Assembly: GCA_030268105.1 (NCBI GenBank) | Contig: BSDZ01000013.1 | Coordinates: 1,221,001 to 1,285,000 of the forward strand | Source: Volvox africanus | Lineage: Eukaryota > Chlorophyta > Chlorophyceae > Chlamydomonadales > Volvocaceae | Direction: 5' to 3' | Length of the DNA: 64,000 nucleotides | Shown: in pieces, positions 1-10,775 of the stretch | Layout: the number at the start of each line of letters is the position of its first letter | How positions within the stretch are numbered: position 1 is the stretch's first letter | Notes under the pieces: generated by a model | Databases searched by the model: none | What the model was told of the DNA's origin: nothing | The model's input: the letters and a program-made list of their open reading frames with translations, nothing else | Translations under genes and position numbers: made by a program

Positions 1-388
1 CGTGTGTATGTTCGGAGGGCGGAGGGAGAACGGAAGTGGGAGCGAGAGCGGCAGCGGCCCTGGAGGAGGGGGCGGGAGGAGGTGGGGCAAGAGGGCCGGG
101 GAGGAGGGGAGCGGGAAAACACCGGAGTCGAGACAGAGATCAGGAAGTAATGAGCCGAGCGCAGCTTCCTACCCGACCCGACCCGACCCGACCCGACCTT
201 TTCTTACAATTAATCCGTAATAATATTTACGCACCGAAGGAGACGGGTCTTTAAGTATGAACTAAACCGATACTCGGATGTTCGCCTCTCTGCATTGAGG
301 CTGCTGATGACGAGTCGATCCGGCCCTCCGTGTCGGATGCCGCGTCCGGACCTCACCAATCCTTCCCCGACCTGACCCCGTCCCACAG
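1..388. other. Left edge, presumed intron or upstream part of the PheRS alpha gene
   Basis: No exon is recognisable here. The stretch is GC-rich and ends in a pyrimidine-rich acceptor (TCCCACAG, 381-388) just before the first recognisable exon of the phenylalanyl-tRNA synthetase gene. A short ACCCG pentamer array lies at about 171-198. About 100 N-terminal residues of the synthetase (the winged-helix region in relatives) are not found here and probably lie to the left of the window. Confidence 0.5.
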
Positions 389-2755
389 GCCAGGGTTTCC
401 GGGGAAGCTGGTGATGTGGGCTTCAAACAGGCTATGCAGCAGCGCTGGCTGGCGCTGGACAAGAGCGATGTGGGGGAGCCCCGGGTGGTGCGGAAGGTAG
501 AGGGCGATGAGAGAGGAAAGGGGGAGGGAGAAGAAGACAGACCCATGGGTCACACAGGTTGGAGGGATTCCTCTACCCTGGGAGAGGGAACAGGGGGGTA
601 GGGTTATTGAGCAACGACGGATCCATGGGTCACGTCACACCATACCATTCATACCAGTTCCTCTGCGCTGCTGTTTTCACAGGTGGATGCTATAGTGGAC
701 CGCACGCAGCAGCTGTTGGCTGATGTGGCGGGGGGCAGGGAGCTGCCCAAGGCGGAGGCGGAGAGCCTAGCCAAGAAGCGCAAGCTCATAAAACCGGAGT
801 GGGTGGGGTTGGTGGGGGTTTGGTTGGACTGCTGAGTGGGTGGGGTTGGTGGGGGTTTGGTTGGACTGCTGAGTGGGTGGGGTTGGTGGGCAGCAGCGGG
901 GATGGAGGCTGGGTGGTGTGCTGGCTTGGGTGGTGACGGCGCTGGGGTTCGTGCTGGGGGTGGGTCAGCGGTGGGACTGGGTAGTAGGATTGTTTATATG
1001 GCTATTGGTTGTTATTGGTATTAGGAGTTTGTGGTCGGCCCATCATAGGCTATCCTTGATTTGGGGGGGTGGGCTACTGGAGCGAGGTGAGAAGGTTTGA
1101 GAGGCGCTAGGGAGAATGGAAGGAGGGGGGTATGGGGCCAAGCGTACCGCCAGGGAGCAATGAAATTGAGAAGTTAATGGAATGAGGTTCGGACCCGATG
1201 ATGGGGGGGGGGAGAGATGGGGGGAGAATTGGCGTGGCATTCGGGGGCGTGGGGTTGGGGTAGAGATGATGAAAAATAGGTGAGTATACACATACGAAAC
1301 ACAGACAGCAGCTGAAGGCCTAGGCGGCTGTATTGTGCCAGCCAAGGGGGAGGGGGAAACGGGGGACGCGGGGTGGGGGTATGGAGGAGGGGAAAAGACA
1401 GTAGCGAATGTATCGGCTTCCTTGTACTGAGTTGCCTGCATTATACCATGTCCTTTGAATTGAAAATGTTAGCATCCTTCGTACGGCGTGGTACGGCAGG
1501 CAGTGGAAGACGTACAAGCTGACCAAGGGCCCTAAGTTTGCTTTGGAGCGGAAGAAGCCCGCCACAGACTTGACGTTCGAAATGATGTCCAAGTAAGTAC
1601 GGCAGTACGACTACTCATCCTTGATCCCTTTTCCGTCAACCGTCAACCTTCACATCTACCTCACTCTTCTCATACCTTACCCCCCATCCCCACCCCTGTG
1701 ATTTCCCCCTTGTACGGCGTGACAAAAACACACACGGTCAGGGGCACGTGGCGCATGCAGGAGTTCAAGGACTACAACTTCAACGCTCTCGGAGTGCCGC
1801 CACCCAGCGGCCAGCTGCACCCCCTGCTCAAGGTATATTGCGGCTACGGAGGGAAAGGGTGGAGAAGGGGGGTAGGGGGACACGGAGTAAAACCCTAGTT
1901 TGAGTGTGGGAGGCGGATGTGGCTCTCCCGGGCGGCCCCCCGTCGGGCTATCACGGTTTTACCTACACGTCTCATTTCCCGTTGGCCCTTGTTGGCTGTT
2001 GTTGGCCGTTGCCTCTTCCTCATCTCCCCTTCCCCTTCCTTACCCCTCCCCTCCCGCCTCCCCTACCTTCCCTCGACCCAATGCCCTTCCACTCCACTCT
2101 GAACCGACCGCCCCCCCCCCCCGCGCGCAGGTCCGCAGCCAGTTCCGTAAGATCTTCACGCAGATGGGGTTTGAGGAGATGCCAACGAACCAGTAAGTCT
2201 CGATGGGCCCTACAACAGCCACTCTCATTTACCATTCACCTCCTAACTCCTAACTTTTACCCTTATCGTTACACGAGCTTTTAGTCGTACTTACTGTTAG
2301 TCGTAAATTGAAATTCTTTAAACATACCCGCGAATCTTATCCATGACTTTATAATAATCTTCCTTTCTGTGCCCCGTGGGTTCGTTACTTGTGTTAGTCC
2401 CTGCCCTCTTTCCCCCCCCCCTTCGCCCGTACAGGTACGTGGAATCGTCCTTCTGGAATTTTGATGCCTTGTTTCAGCCGCAGCAGCACCCGGCCCGGGA
2501 CGCCCACGACACGTTCTTCCTGACCAAGCCCGCGAGCACTCCCGCGGGTAGGGGGGTGGACAACGACTACCTGAACAGGGTCAAGGTGGGGAACTGAAAA
2601 TGATGAGGAACAACCGCCGTAACCACAACCACCCCAACCGCCACAATTACTGCTCCTAGTAGGTGGCGGGTCAGGGACTCAGGGCGCGGGTCGTGCTGGT
2701 GGGGCGGGGAGTGCTATGAGTTCTACAACTGCCTATGCAAAACACACACACACAA

Positions 2756-2789
<34 letters not shown>

Positions 2790-5196
2790 GTATATTATAA
2801 AATCCTATATATATTATGTTGAACTCATTGGCCTTTCCTCCCGTCCTTGTCTTCCAGTCCGTGCATGAGATGGGTGGGTACGGCTCCGTTGGGTACGGCT
2901 ACAGTTGGAAGTTGGCGGAAAGCGAGAAAAACCTGCTTCGTACCCACACCACAGCCGTCTCTTCGAGGATGTTGTACCGCCTGGCGAACCAGCCGGGGGG
3001 GTTCAAGTGAGGGGGGAGGGAGGCGAGGGCTCGGGACTGCGGCTCGTTAAATATAACTTTAGATTGGATGTACTAGGACGCGGGGAAATTCAAAACTACA
3101 AGAGTCCATATGTAAGGAAGTGAAACCCGTAGTACAAATCATGTAAGCTTCCTACAGGCCCTCCTGTATATTATTTATGTATTTATTATTCAATTAATGT
3201 TCATTGTTTATTTATTGTATTTTACATGTTTATATTAGATGTGTGTTTTAATAGATAGTGCATAACATTATGCTGACTTATTATATATGTTAATTATGTA
3301 TTGTATATATTTATTTTACATGAATGTTTGTGCATCCCGACCACCCTCAACCCCCCCACCCCACTCCCTAACCCCGCAGGCCCGCGAAGTACTTCTCCAT
3401 AGACAGGGTGTTTCGAAATGAACAAGTGGACCGAACCCATCTGGCGGAGTTCCACCAGGTGGAAGGTGAGGAGCGGGGGGGAGGGGGGATTGATCGGGCG
3501 TCGGGGTGCTTGAAGGAGCTGTGGTAGGAGGGAGGGAGGGAGGGGTTGGGAGGGAGGGATTGGGAGGGAGAGGTGGAGAGGTGCAGAGGTGATGTACATT
3601 TTAGTCGGGGCTGAATCTGGTTTTACTAATCCTTATCGCAATGCTTTACGGCAGCTCACGACCGGTTCCTATTCTTCGGCCTCCCACCTTTCCCCTCTGC
3701 AGGCCTGGTTTGCGACAAGGGCCTTACGCTGGGCGACCTCATCGGTGTGCTAAACCAGGTATGTTGGTTGGGGAGGGGAGGGGAGGGGAGGGGAGGGGAG
3801 GGGAGGGGAGGGGAGGGGAGGGGAGGGGAGGGGAGGGGAGGGGAGGGGAGGGGAGGGGAGGGGAGTACACGAGACCTGGCACTGCCGTTGAGACGTTGCC
3901 GAAGAGGACGAGAGGAGGGGCGAGGGGGAAGAGGCGAGGGACGTACCTGAGTCTAGGGCGTCTGCGAAGAAGCTCCTTCCTCACTGACCTTATGTATCAC
4001 CTCCCCTCCCCGCCCACCTCACTTCCCTGCCTCCGCCCACTCCATATGATAAAGCCTTCAACGTAGTGATTCTTCTTTTCGCCCTTTCGACCTCCACCCC
4101 CTCCGCCACTTCTTCCGCCACCTCCTCCGCCACCTCCCATCCTGATCTCCTTTTTTCCCGCCGTCCCCCAACTCTCAACAGTTCTTCAGCCGCCTAGGTC
4201 TCAAGAAACTGCGTTTCAAGCCCGCCTTCAACCCGTACACGGAGCCATCCATGGAGATCTTCAGGTACGACAAAGCAGGGCAATACCGATTTTATTCAAT
4301 TACCGATTTTCATCCCCTTCCCCCACCTACGTCCGCCTGCAACATGGGGTGATCGTCTTTACCGTCCTAATCTCTCTCCTTTCCTTCTTCCCGGCCTTCA
4401 CGATTAGTCCTACTCCCCCTTCTCAGTATCAGCACCAGGATTCGTTTGTTCGCCTTCCCCCTCTCTTCCCCCTCTCTTCCCCCTCTCTTCCCCCTCTCTT
4501 CCCCCTCTCTTGCCCCTCTCTTCCCCCTCTCTTCCCCCTTCTTTCCCTCGTTTTATTCGACATCCCCCCCTCTCCTCCTTCCCCCGTATGTCGCTCATTT
4601 GGGGATATCGGAAAAAAGCTATTCGGAGCAGCTCGGTAAATGGATGGAGGTCGGGAACAGCGGCATGTTCCGCCCGGAGATGCTGCGACCCATGGGTCTG
4701 CCAGAAGATGTCAACGTCATCGCATGGGGCTTGTCCCTTGAGCGCCCGACCATGATTTTGTACGGCATTGACAACATTCGCGACCTGTTCGGCCACAAGG
4801 TGGGCCTTATTATAATCTTTTCCTCGGCAGTATGCACTGAGTGCACATCAGGACTTATGATGCGGACATGATGCTGCTTATGGGTTTATTTGCAGTAGCT
4901 TTACAAAAAAGAGAGAGAGACAAACTCTAACAAAACATACATATAAAGGTGTACCTACATATGCACGGCAACGCGTACGGCACTTATTAACATTCTTCCT
5001 GTAGTAGTGCGTCTGAGTTTTGTGCCGTAGCGCGAAGTAGCTCTAAATCCATTAACTTCAACCAAGTCAACTGTCAACCGAAACCGAACTGTGTACTTTT
5101 AACTTCCCAACTAAGGACTTCACATTTTGGATGCATGTCTTTCAGGTGAGCCTGTCCATGGTCCGCAAGAACCCCCTCTGCCGCCTGGGTCTGTGA
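389..5196 (+). CDS. FARSA: Cytosolic phenylalanine--tRNA ligase alpha subunit (3' part, 12 exons)
   Basis: It charges tRNA-Phe with phenylalanine as the catalytic alpha subunit of the cytosolic alpha2beta2 enzyme. Exons read by splice sites and frame: 389-496, 683-798, 1500-1592, 1742-1832, 2131-2192, 2435-2585, 2858-3006, 3380-3465, 3703-3758, 4182-4264, 4619-4799 and 5146-5196 (TGA). The joined reading frame is 408 codons without interruption, the length expected from about residue 100 of animal FARSA to its end. Recognisable blocks are [11 protein letters not shown] at the start, [38 protein letters not shown], class II motif 2 around [11 protein letters not shown]...[21 protein letters not shown], and motif 3 in [11 protein letters not shown]. 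All introns are GT-AG. Exon 11 uses a weak acceptor (a run of A then AG at 4617-4618), and exon 2 has its donor inside a tandem repeat. The N terminus is outside the window, so this entry is partial. Confidence 0.93.
798..890. repeat. 37-bp tandem repeat spanning a splice donor
   Basis: A 37-bp unit starting AGTGGGTGGGGTTGG begins at 798, 835 and 872 (the third copy is partial). The first unit contains the donor of exon 2 of the synthetase gene (GTGGGT at 799), so each later unit carries another copy of the same donor hexamer inside the intron. Confidence 0.85.
2743..2800. repeat. CA and TA dinucleotide microsatellite in a PheRS intron
   Basis: A run of CA repeats passes into a run of TA repeats inside the intron between 2586 and 2857. 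Confidence 0.85.
3770..3866. repeat. GGGGA pentamer microsatellite in a PheRS intron
   Basis: About 19 perfect copies of the purine-only pentamer GGGGA lie just downstream of the donor at 3759. Confidence 0.95.
4456..4546. repeat. 11-bp polypyrimidine minisatellite in a PheRS intron
   Basis: About eight copies of the unit TTCCCCCTCTC lie upstream of the weak acceptor of exon 11. One copy has a C to G change. A long pyrimidine tract here may help acceptor choice, which is an inference. Confidence 0.9.
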
Positions 5197-5330
5197 ACAT
5201 CAGGCCGGGGTGGGTGAGGCCTGCGGCGCGCTCAGGATGGATGGGGAGGAGGCTGCAATGGATTGGAAGCGCTGTTGGGTTCCTACGTCATGGTTGCGTC
5301 TGTCTGTCGCGGGCATCAAGTGTCGTCCGT

Positions 5331-5335
5331 TGTAA
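5331..5335 (+). promoter_or_regulatory. Candidate poly(A) signal TGTAA for the PheRS alpha gene
   Basis: TGTAA, the usual volvocine green-algal polyadenylation signal, lies 135 bases after the TGA of the synthetase gene. Confidence 0.6.
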
Positions 5336-5773
5336 CGTGGAAAAGTGGCAACTCTTAAATACGCTGGTCAGACTTATCAAAAATAGGTCCGAGGGCTTGG
5401 TAAACGAAATGCGAGCTATCTTTCTTGCAGGATCGTATTATGGTTTCCATCGGTTTGGCCGATTACGCGAAATCCAATTTTCGTCGAAGATACGGGTTAC
5501 AATTAGGGCTTATGCCAGATGTAAAACGTAATTATATATCATGATATTTGCGTGTGGAAAAGTGATAAAAAAAATAGGGCAGCCATCTGTTGATGACGCG
5601 ATCATGACGATAGCATCCTGTCGTAACAGCTCGGTGACCGTTCGAAGCTAGAAGCACATAGAAAACTATCCAGCTGGATAGGGTTGCACGGGCCCATCCG
5701 ACCGCGCGCGCACAAGACGATAACATGGTAATACGTACAAGCTTACTGCCCAGATGGGCCTGACCGGACCTGC
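5336..5773. other. Intergenic stretch, nothing recognised
   Basis: There are no conserved coding blocks. The sequence is AT-richer than the synthetase gene and ends where similarity to 18S rRNA begins. Confidence 0.4.
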
Positions 5774-5820
5774 CAATCCCTAGTCGGCATCGTTTATAGG
5801 TGAGACTACGACGGTATCTA

Positions 5821-5853
<33 letters not shown>

Positions 5854-6816
5854 CAATGAAAGTATCCTTGGCAAATGCTTTCGCAGATGTTCGTCTTCCG
5901 TAAATCCAAGAATTTCACCTCTGACAACGGAATACGAATGCCCCCGGCTATCCCTCTTAATCATTACTCAGTCCCACAGACCAACAAATAGGATTGAGTC
6001 CTATCGTGTTATTCCATGCTAATGTATTCAGAGCGTAGGCCTGCTTTGAACACTCTAATTTACTCAAAGTAACCTCGCCGACTTTGAGTCCCAGACCAAG
6101 GCCCTGGAGCCCGTCCCCGGCAGGAAGGTGGAGCCAGGCAGTGCACACCAGAGGCGGACCGCACAACCCCACCCGAAATCCAACTACGAGCTTTTTAACT
6201 GCAACAACTTTAATATTGATATAATTGGAGCTGGAATTACCGCGGCTGCTGGCACCAGACTTGCCCTCCAATGGATCCTCGATAGGGTATTTAGAACGTT
6301 CTCATTCCAATTACCAGATGTTATATGCACATAGTATTGTTATTTATTGTCACTATCTCCCCGTGTCGGGATTGGGTTATTTGCGCGTCTGCTGCCTTCC
6401 TTGGATGTGGTAGCCATCTCTCAGGCTCCCTCTCCGGAATCGAACCCTGATCCTCCGTCACCCGTTACCACCATGGTAGGCCTCAATCCTATCATCGAAA
6501 GTTGATAGGGCAGATATAATGAAACATCGTCGACATGAGAACAGTCATACAATTCGTGAACTTATCATGATTCACCCACGAACGGGCTAAGCCCGGCTGG
6601 TTTTTTTTCTAATAAATACGACCCTTCCGTGAAGTCAGGTTGTGCGCACGTATTAGCTCTAGAATTACTACGGTTATCTGAGTAGTGAATACCATCAAAT
6701 AAACTATAACTGATTTAATGAGCCATTCGCAGTTTCACCATGTTCAAGATAGACTTAGACATGCATGGCTTAATCTTTGAGACAAGCATATGACACCTGG
6801 CAGGATCAACCAGGTA
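5774..6816 (-). pseudogene. Truncated, diverged nuclear 18S rRNA fragment (5' half)
   Basis: Read on the minus strand it begins at 6816 with TACCTGGTTGATCCTGCCAG, the universal 5' end of 18S rRNA, apart from base changes just after it. It runs through the 5' domain and the 530-loop region (complement of TTACCGCGGCTGCTGGCAC near 6238-6256) to a segment of the central domain near 5774. Only about 1.04 kb of a usual 1.8 kb is present. It carries scattered substitutions and small indels relative to conserved chlorophyte 18S positions, and no 5.8S or 28S follows. I read it as a dead, inserted copy rather than an rDNA unit. The region to its right (6817-7380) could be attached external spacer, which cannot be confirmed. 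Confidence 0.88.
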
Positions 6817-7888
6817 GCTCCTTTGGATAGTAGTCTTGGCAAATCCACCACGCACACGTCTGTGAGAAACGTGTGGTAGTAATATAGGATCTTGCTCAAG
6901 AATTCCGAACGCGCCACACACGTTGAGAATGGGGCGCGCAGGATATCATCCACTGTAAAGGTGCTAATCCAATGTGATAAACATATATCTCCCAATGTAG
7001 CGAAGCACATCGAAGACGAAGCAATGCAATCACTCGCCAGGACATATTCATCTTGCACGCACCTGTAACCTCTCATATGCCACGAAGCCTTTCTGAGGAT
7101 TCCCTTGGTCCTTCTCAGAAGCGTTGGCCCGATATTTACGCTCCATGGCTCGTGCTCGGCACATCATACAGAGAGTCCTCTCTATGATTTGCGGATGCAC
7201 GCACTACAGAGATATCGCCACCTTCTCGAGGGGAAGCCGGACCAGATAAAATCTGTTACCGACCCAATCGGCATTCCACCGTCCGCTCGGGGAAAAGGTG
7301 CATTTGTGTGTCCATCCTACCACACTGCGGTCATCCTCCTACGGACCTGACTTGCCCTTGCTGACGCATATTTTATCCCCCAAGAAATCGCTCAAAAGTC
7401 ACTCCCAGGAAAAATTATAACGAAACCTTTATTGCCTTAAAGAGCGCTTCAAATCGTACCCACAATCACCAATAACCCACAGGGGGTATATATCATTAGA
7501 CTACACACATGCTTGGCCTTCGTTTCATCCAATGCCTCATCGCCTTTCATCTTCCCTGACATTATGGAAGTCATTGGGCATTGGTCATTCGTGACCACAT
7601 AACCGCCCGCCACATAACCGCGCACCATCTGCCATCCACATCACCAAATGCACCAGCTTTATTTCCAAGTCCGTTCAGAACTAAACATGTAACCGGAAAG
7701 CTGCTGTGCTCCGAGGGAAGAGATCCTGTCCCAGGTTGACCATTATTTTCGGAAATAGTTTTCGAGGAACGGCAGAATACGACACTGAAGCGCCTTTCCA
7801 AATGGGCCGCACAGCGGGTCATCTGTTTTGCATTGCATGCATTGTCGCGACTGCTCTGAGAATGATTTGGAGGACTTAGGCGTCGGCA

Positions 7889-7923
<35 letters not shown>

Positions 7924-9367
7924 TGCGGTGGCGCCAAGTGATGCAAATTCTTACGCAAGGTTCTGAACGTTCTCTTGGGATATTTCCCTGCCATCCTGGC
8001 ATAAGACGATGCAGATCTCTCTTTAACTTTGGCCTCTTTGGGGTTTCGATTCGTGCGGCTTTCTGTTATCATGGGCCCCAGGAATTAAATTCAAGATTTG
8101 GTTTAATTCGTCCCAACCAAATATTCCGTGCATTCTCCCTGGAGGATGATTGACATGGAGCATCACCAGGGGAAACAACAACCAAGAGTAGCCAAGCCAG
8201 TTACTTGCGCCGTACAGGCAAAGCACGACAAAGCATCCCTTGTACATCCCTTTCAAATCGTGTCCATTCCAACGCTGCACAGAGCAGGAAGCGTTTGGGG
8301 CAAGCTTGTGAAAAAGCCGAGATCACCGAACCTAAAACCCTCAGCTACCATTGGCCACTCTCCCCCACCATTAGTGATCTTCTTTAGGGTTGCAACCCTG
8401 GACGGGCCTGGACGCACGAACAACAACGTTATTAGTGCGAATAACAAGAAACACGCTGACTGCTAAATATTTGTCCCTCTGCCCTTGCTATTGTGCCCTG
8501 CCGTCCCTCGCGAACCCGAAATGGAAGCCATTTTTCCCTCCTGCGGCCGTACCCCCTGCCCCCTACCCTGCTCGTCCTCGACATGATTTCCGACCGCAGT
8601 TTGAAGATATGGATTCAGGTACTCCGTGTTGTCGGGGTGTCAAGAATCACCCAGCTTCACTTATATCCATGACTTAGGGTTACGGAGCAGCAGAGAAAGA
8701 GTTGCTAACTATAAGTCGTTGTGCGCTATGGAGAATATTAATCGCCACAATAATCAAAACTAAAATACACACAGGTTTTGGGGTATACAGCATGTGGACG
8801 CGCTCCATACCTCGTGGACTCATTTGATTCCGACAGTAAGACGAATATGTAGGCAAGCTGGATTATACTCCTTAAGTAGGGGAAGTACGGGATCGTCCGA
8901 TAAGGCCCGTGGGTCTGCCTGTCGCCGTGTCGTGCCATTGGGCTCTCCTCCTGCTCCGTCCGTCCGTCCGTCCTCACGTCCGTCCGTCGGCACTATGTGG
9001 CACCCGAGAACGGGATCCCTGGCCAAGTAAACCATATGTAAATAAACTTGCATTGGCGAAAGGACGATGGGTAGCGTCTGATTTTGGACTTCCGCTAGCG
9101 ATGGTGGGTGCAGACAGATATAAATACGTTTTCCCTGTCGGACGGCTCGGGTGACTAAGTTTGGTGACTTTATTTGGCAGTTAACATTATAAATGTACCA
9201 ATAATGAAGTCCTGATGGAATCACCTGCATAATTATTGAACTGGGGCGCAGCAGATGAAATCGCCAAGGTGGAATATCGTCCACCAGCGTCCACCCTGTC
9301 GGACAGGGTCCAGAAGAAAAGTCGCAAAACATCATCAATGAATCGGATGATTATACAAACTTATTTG
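6817..9367. other. Gene-poor stretch, no supportable gene
   Basis: No open frame here shows conserved blocks or gene-like codon use. It contains a CAGG tetramer array (7889-7922) and a short CGTC-type array (about 8956-8991). The part nearest the 18S fragment may be rDNA spacer. Confidence 0.4.
7889..7922. repeat. CAGG tetranucleotide microsatellite
   Basis: About eight copies of CAGG in tandem. Confidence 0.9.
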
Positions 9368-9832
<465 letters not shown>

Positions 9833-9849
9833 TATATATATAATAAAAT

Positions 9850-10084
9850 ATACTATACTATACTATACTATACTATACTATTATTATATTATATTATATT
9901 ATATTATATTATATTATATTATATTATATTATATTATATTATATTATATTATATTATATTATATTATATTATATTATATTATATTATATTATATTATATT
10001 ATATTATATTATATTATATTATATTATATTATATTATATTATATTATATTATATTATATTATATTATATTATATTATATTATAT
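9850..10084. repeat. ACTAT then ATTAT pentamer microsatellite
   Basis: A short ACTAT array (about 9850-9882) is followed by about 40 copies of ATTAT. The two arrays differ by one base per unit, which suggests that one was seeded from a mutated unit of the other. Confidence 0.95.
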
Positions 10085-10470
10085 CCCTGTAAGTCGAATG
10101 GGGTGCTTCATTGTGGACGGCTCGCCGTGTAAGCCGGCACATATGAGCGCCAGGGGCCCCTAACCAGGATGAACCACAACGCAGGGGATATATCCTGACT
10201 AATTTAATTATAAACCTAATATAATTAGATGCATGTATGCCAATAATCATGGATTGATCGAAATGCAGCAAGTTCACGATTATGATTGTACGTAAGCAGG
10301 CACTGAAATGTGTTACAATTAAATGATAAATAGATTAATATAACATTCATATATACTTATTGTTTTACACCTGATTTAAGCGTGGCTGATGCGCCTCAAT
10401 GATATGTTATGTATATATACATCAACAATGGAATGTTATATACATACATGTATCACAGGCGTTACAAGAG
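10085..10470. other. Intergenic or 5' region of the next gene
   Basis: No conserved block is present. TATCACAG at about 10451-10458 could be an acceptor for an upstream exon of the next gene. An open stretch in frame with a possible ATG at 10471 and a perfect Kozak-like ATG at 10666 follows. Confidence 0.35.
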
Positions 10471-10775
10471 ATGGGGTGGACTTCAACAGCTCCAATATAC
10501 CCAAGGACCTCGCCTGAGCTCCCGGTTGTGGAGGAATCCGCCGTCGAGGGCCGTCGGCATGCAGAAGACCCTGGTGAAGATCCCAAGAGCTCAATTCATC
10601 GGGGAAAGATCCCTGGGGATGTTACTGCTAGTGGTGATGGAAACCAGCTTGCGCGTGCCGCCACCATGCGCAACAGTGACAGTGCTGCTGCTGCTGGTGA
10701 TGCTGCCACCACGACGCAGCCGTGGATGTCCAATGGCCGAAGCTGACCCCCTGTTCCAGCATCATCGCAACCGAG

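Noticed and set aside
5774..7380. A functional rDNA unit
   Set aside because: Only the 5' half of 18S is present with many changes at conserved positions, and no 5.8S or 28S follows.
8820..9338. 172-residue minus-strand frame
   Set aside because: No conserved block and codon use like the surrounding non-coding DNA; it overlaps simple repeats.
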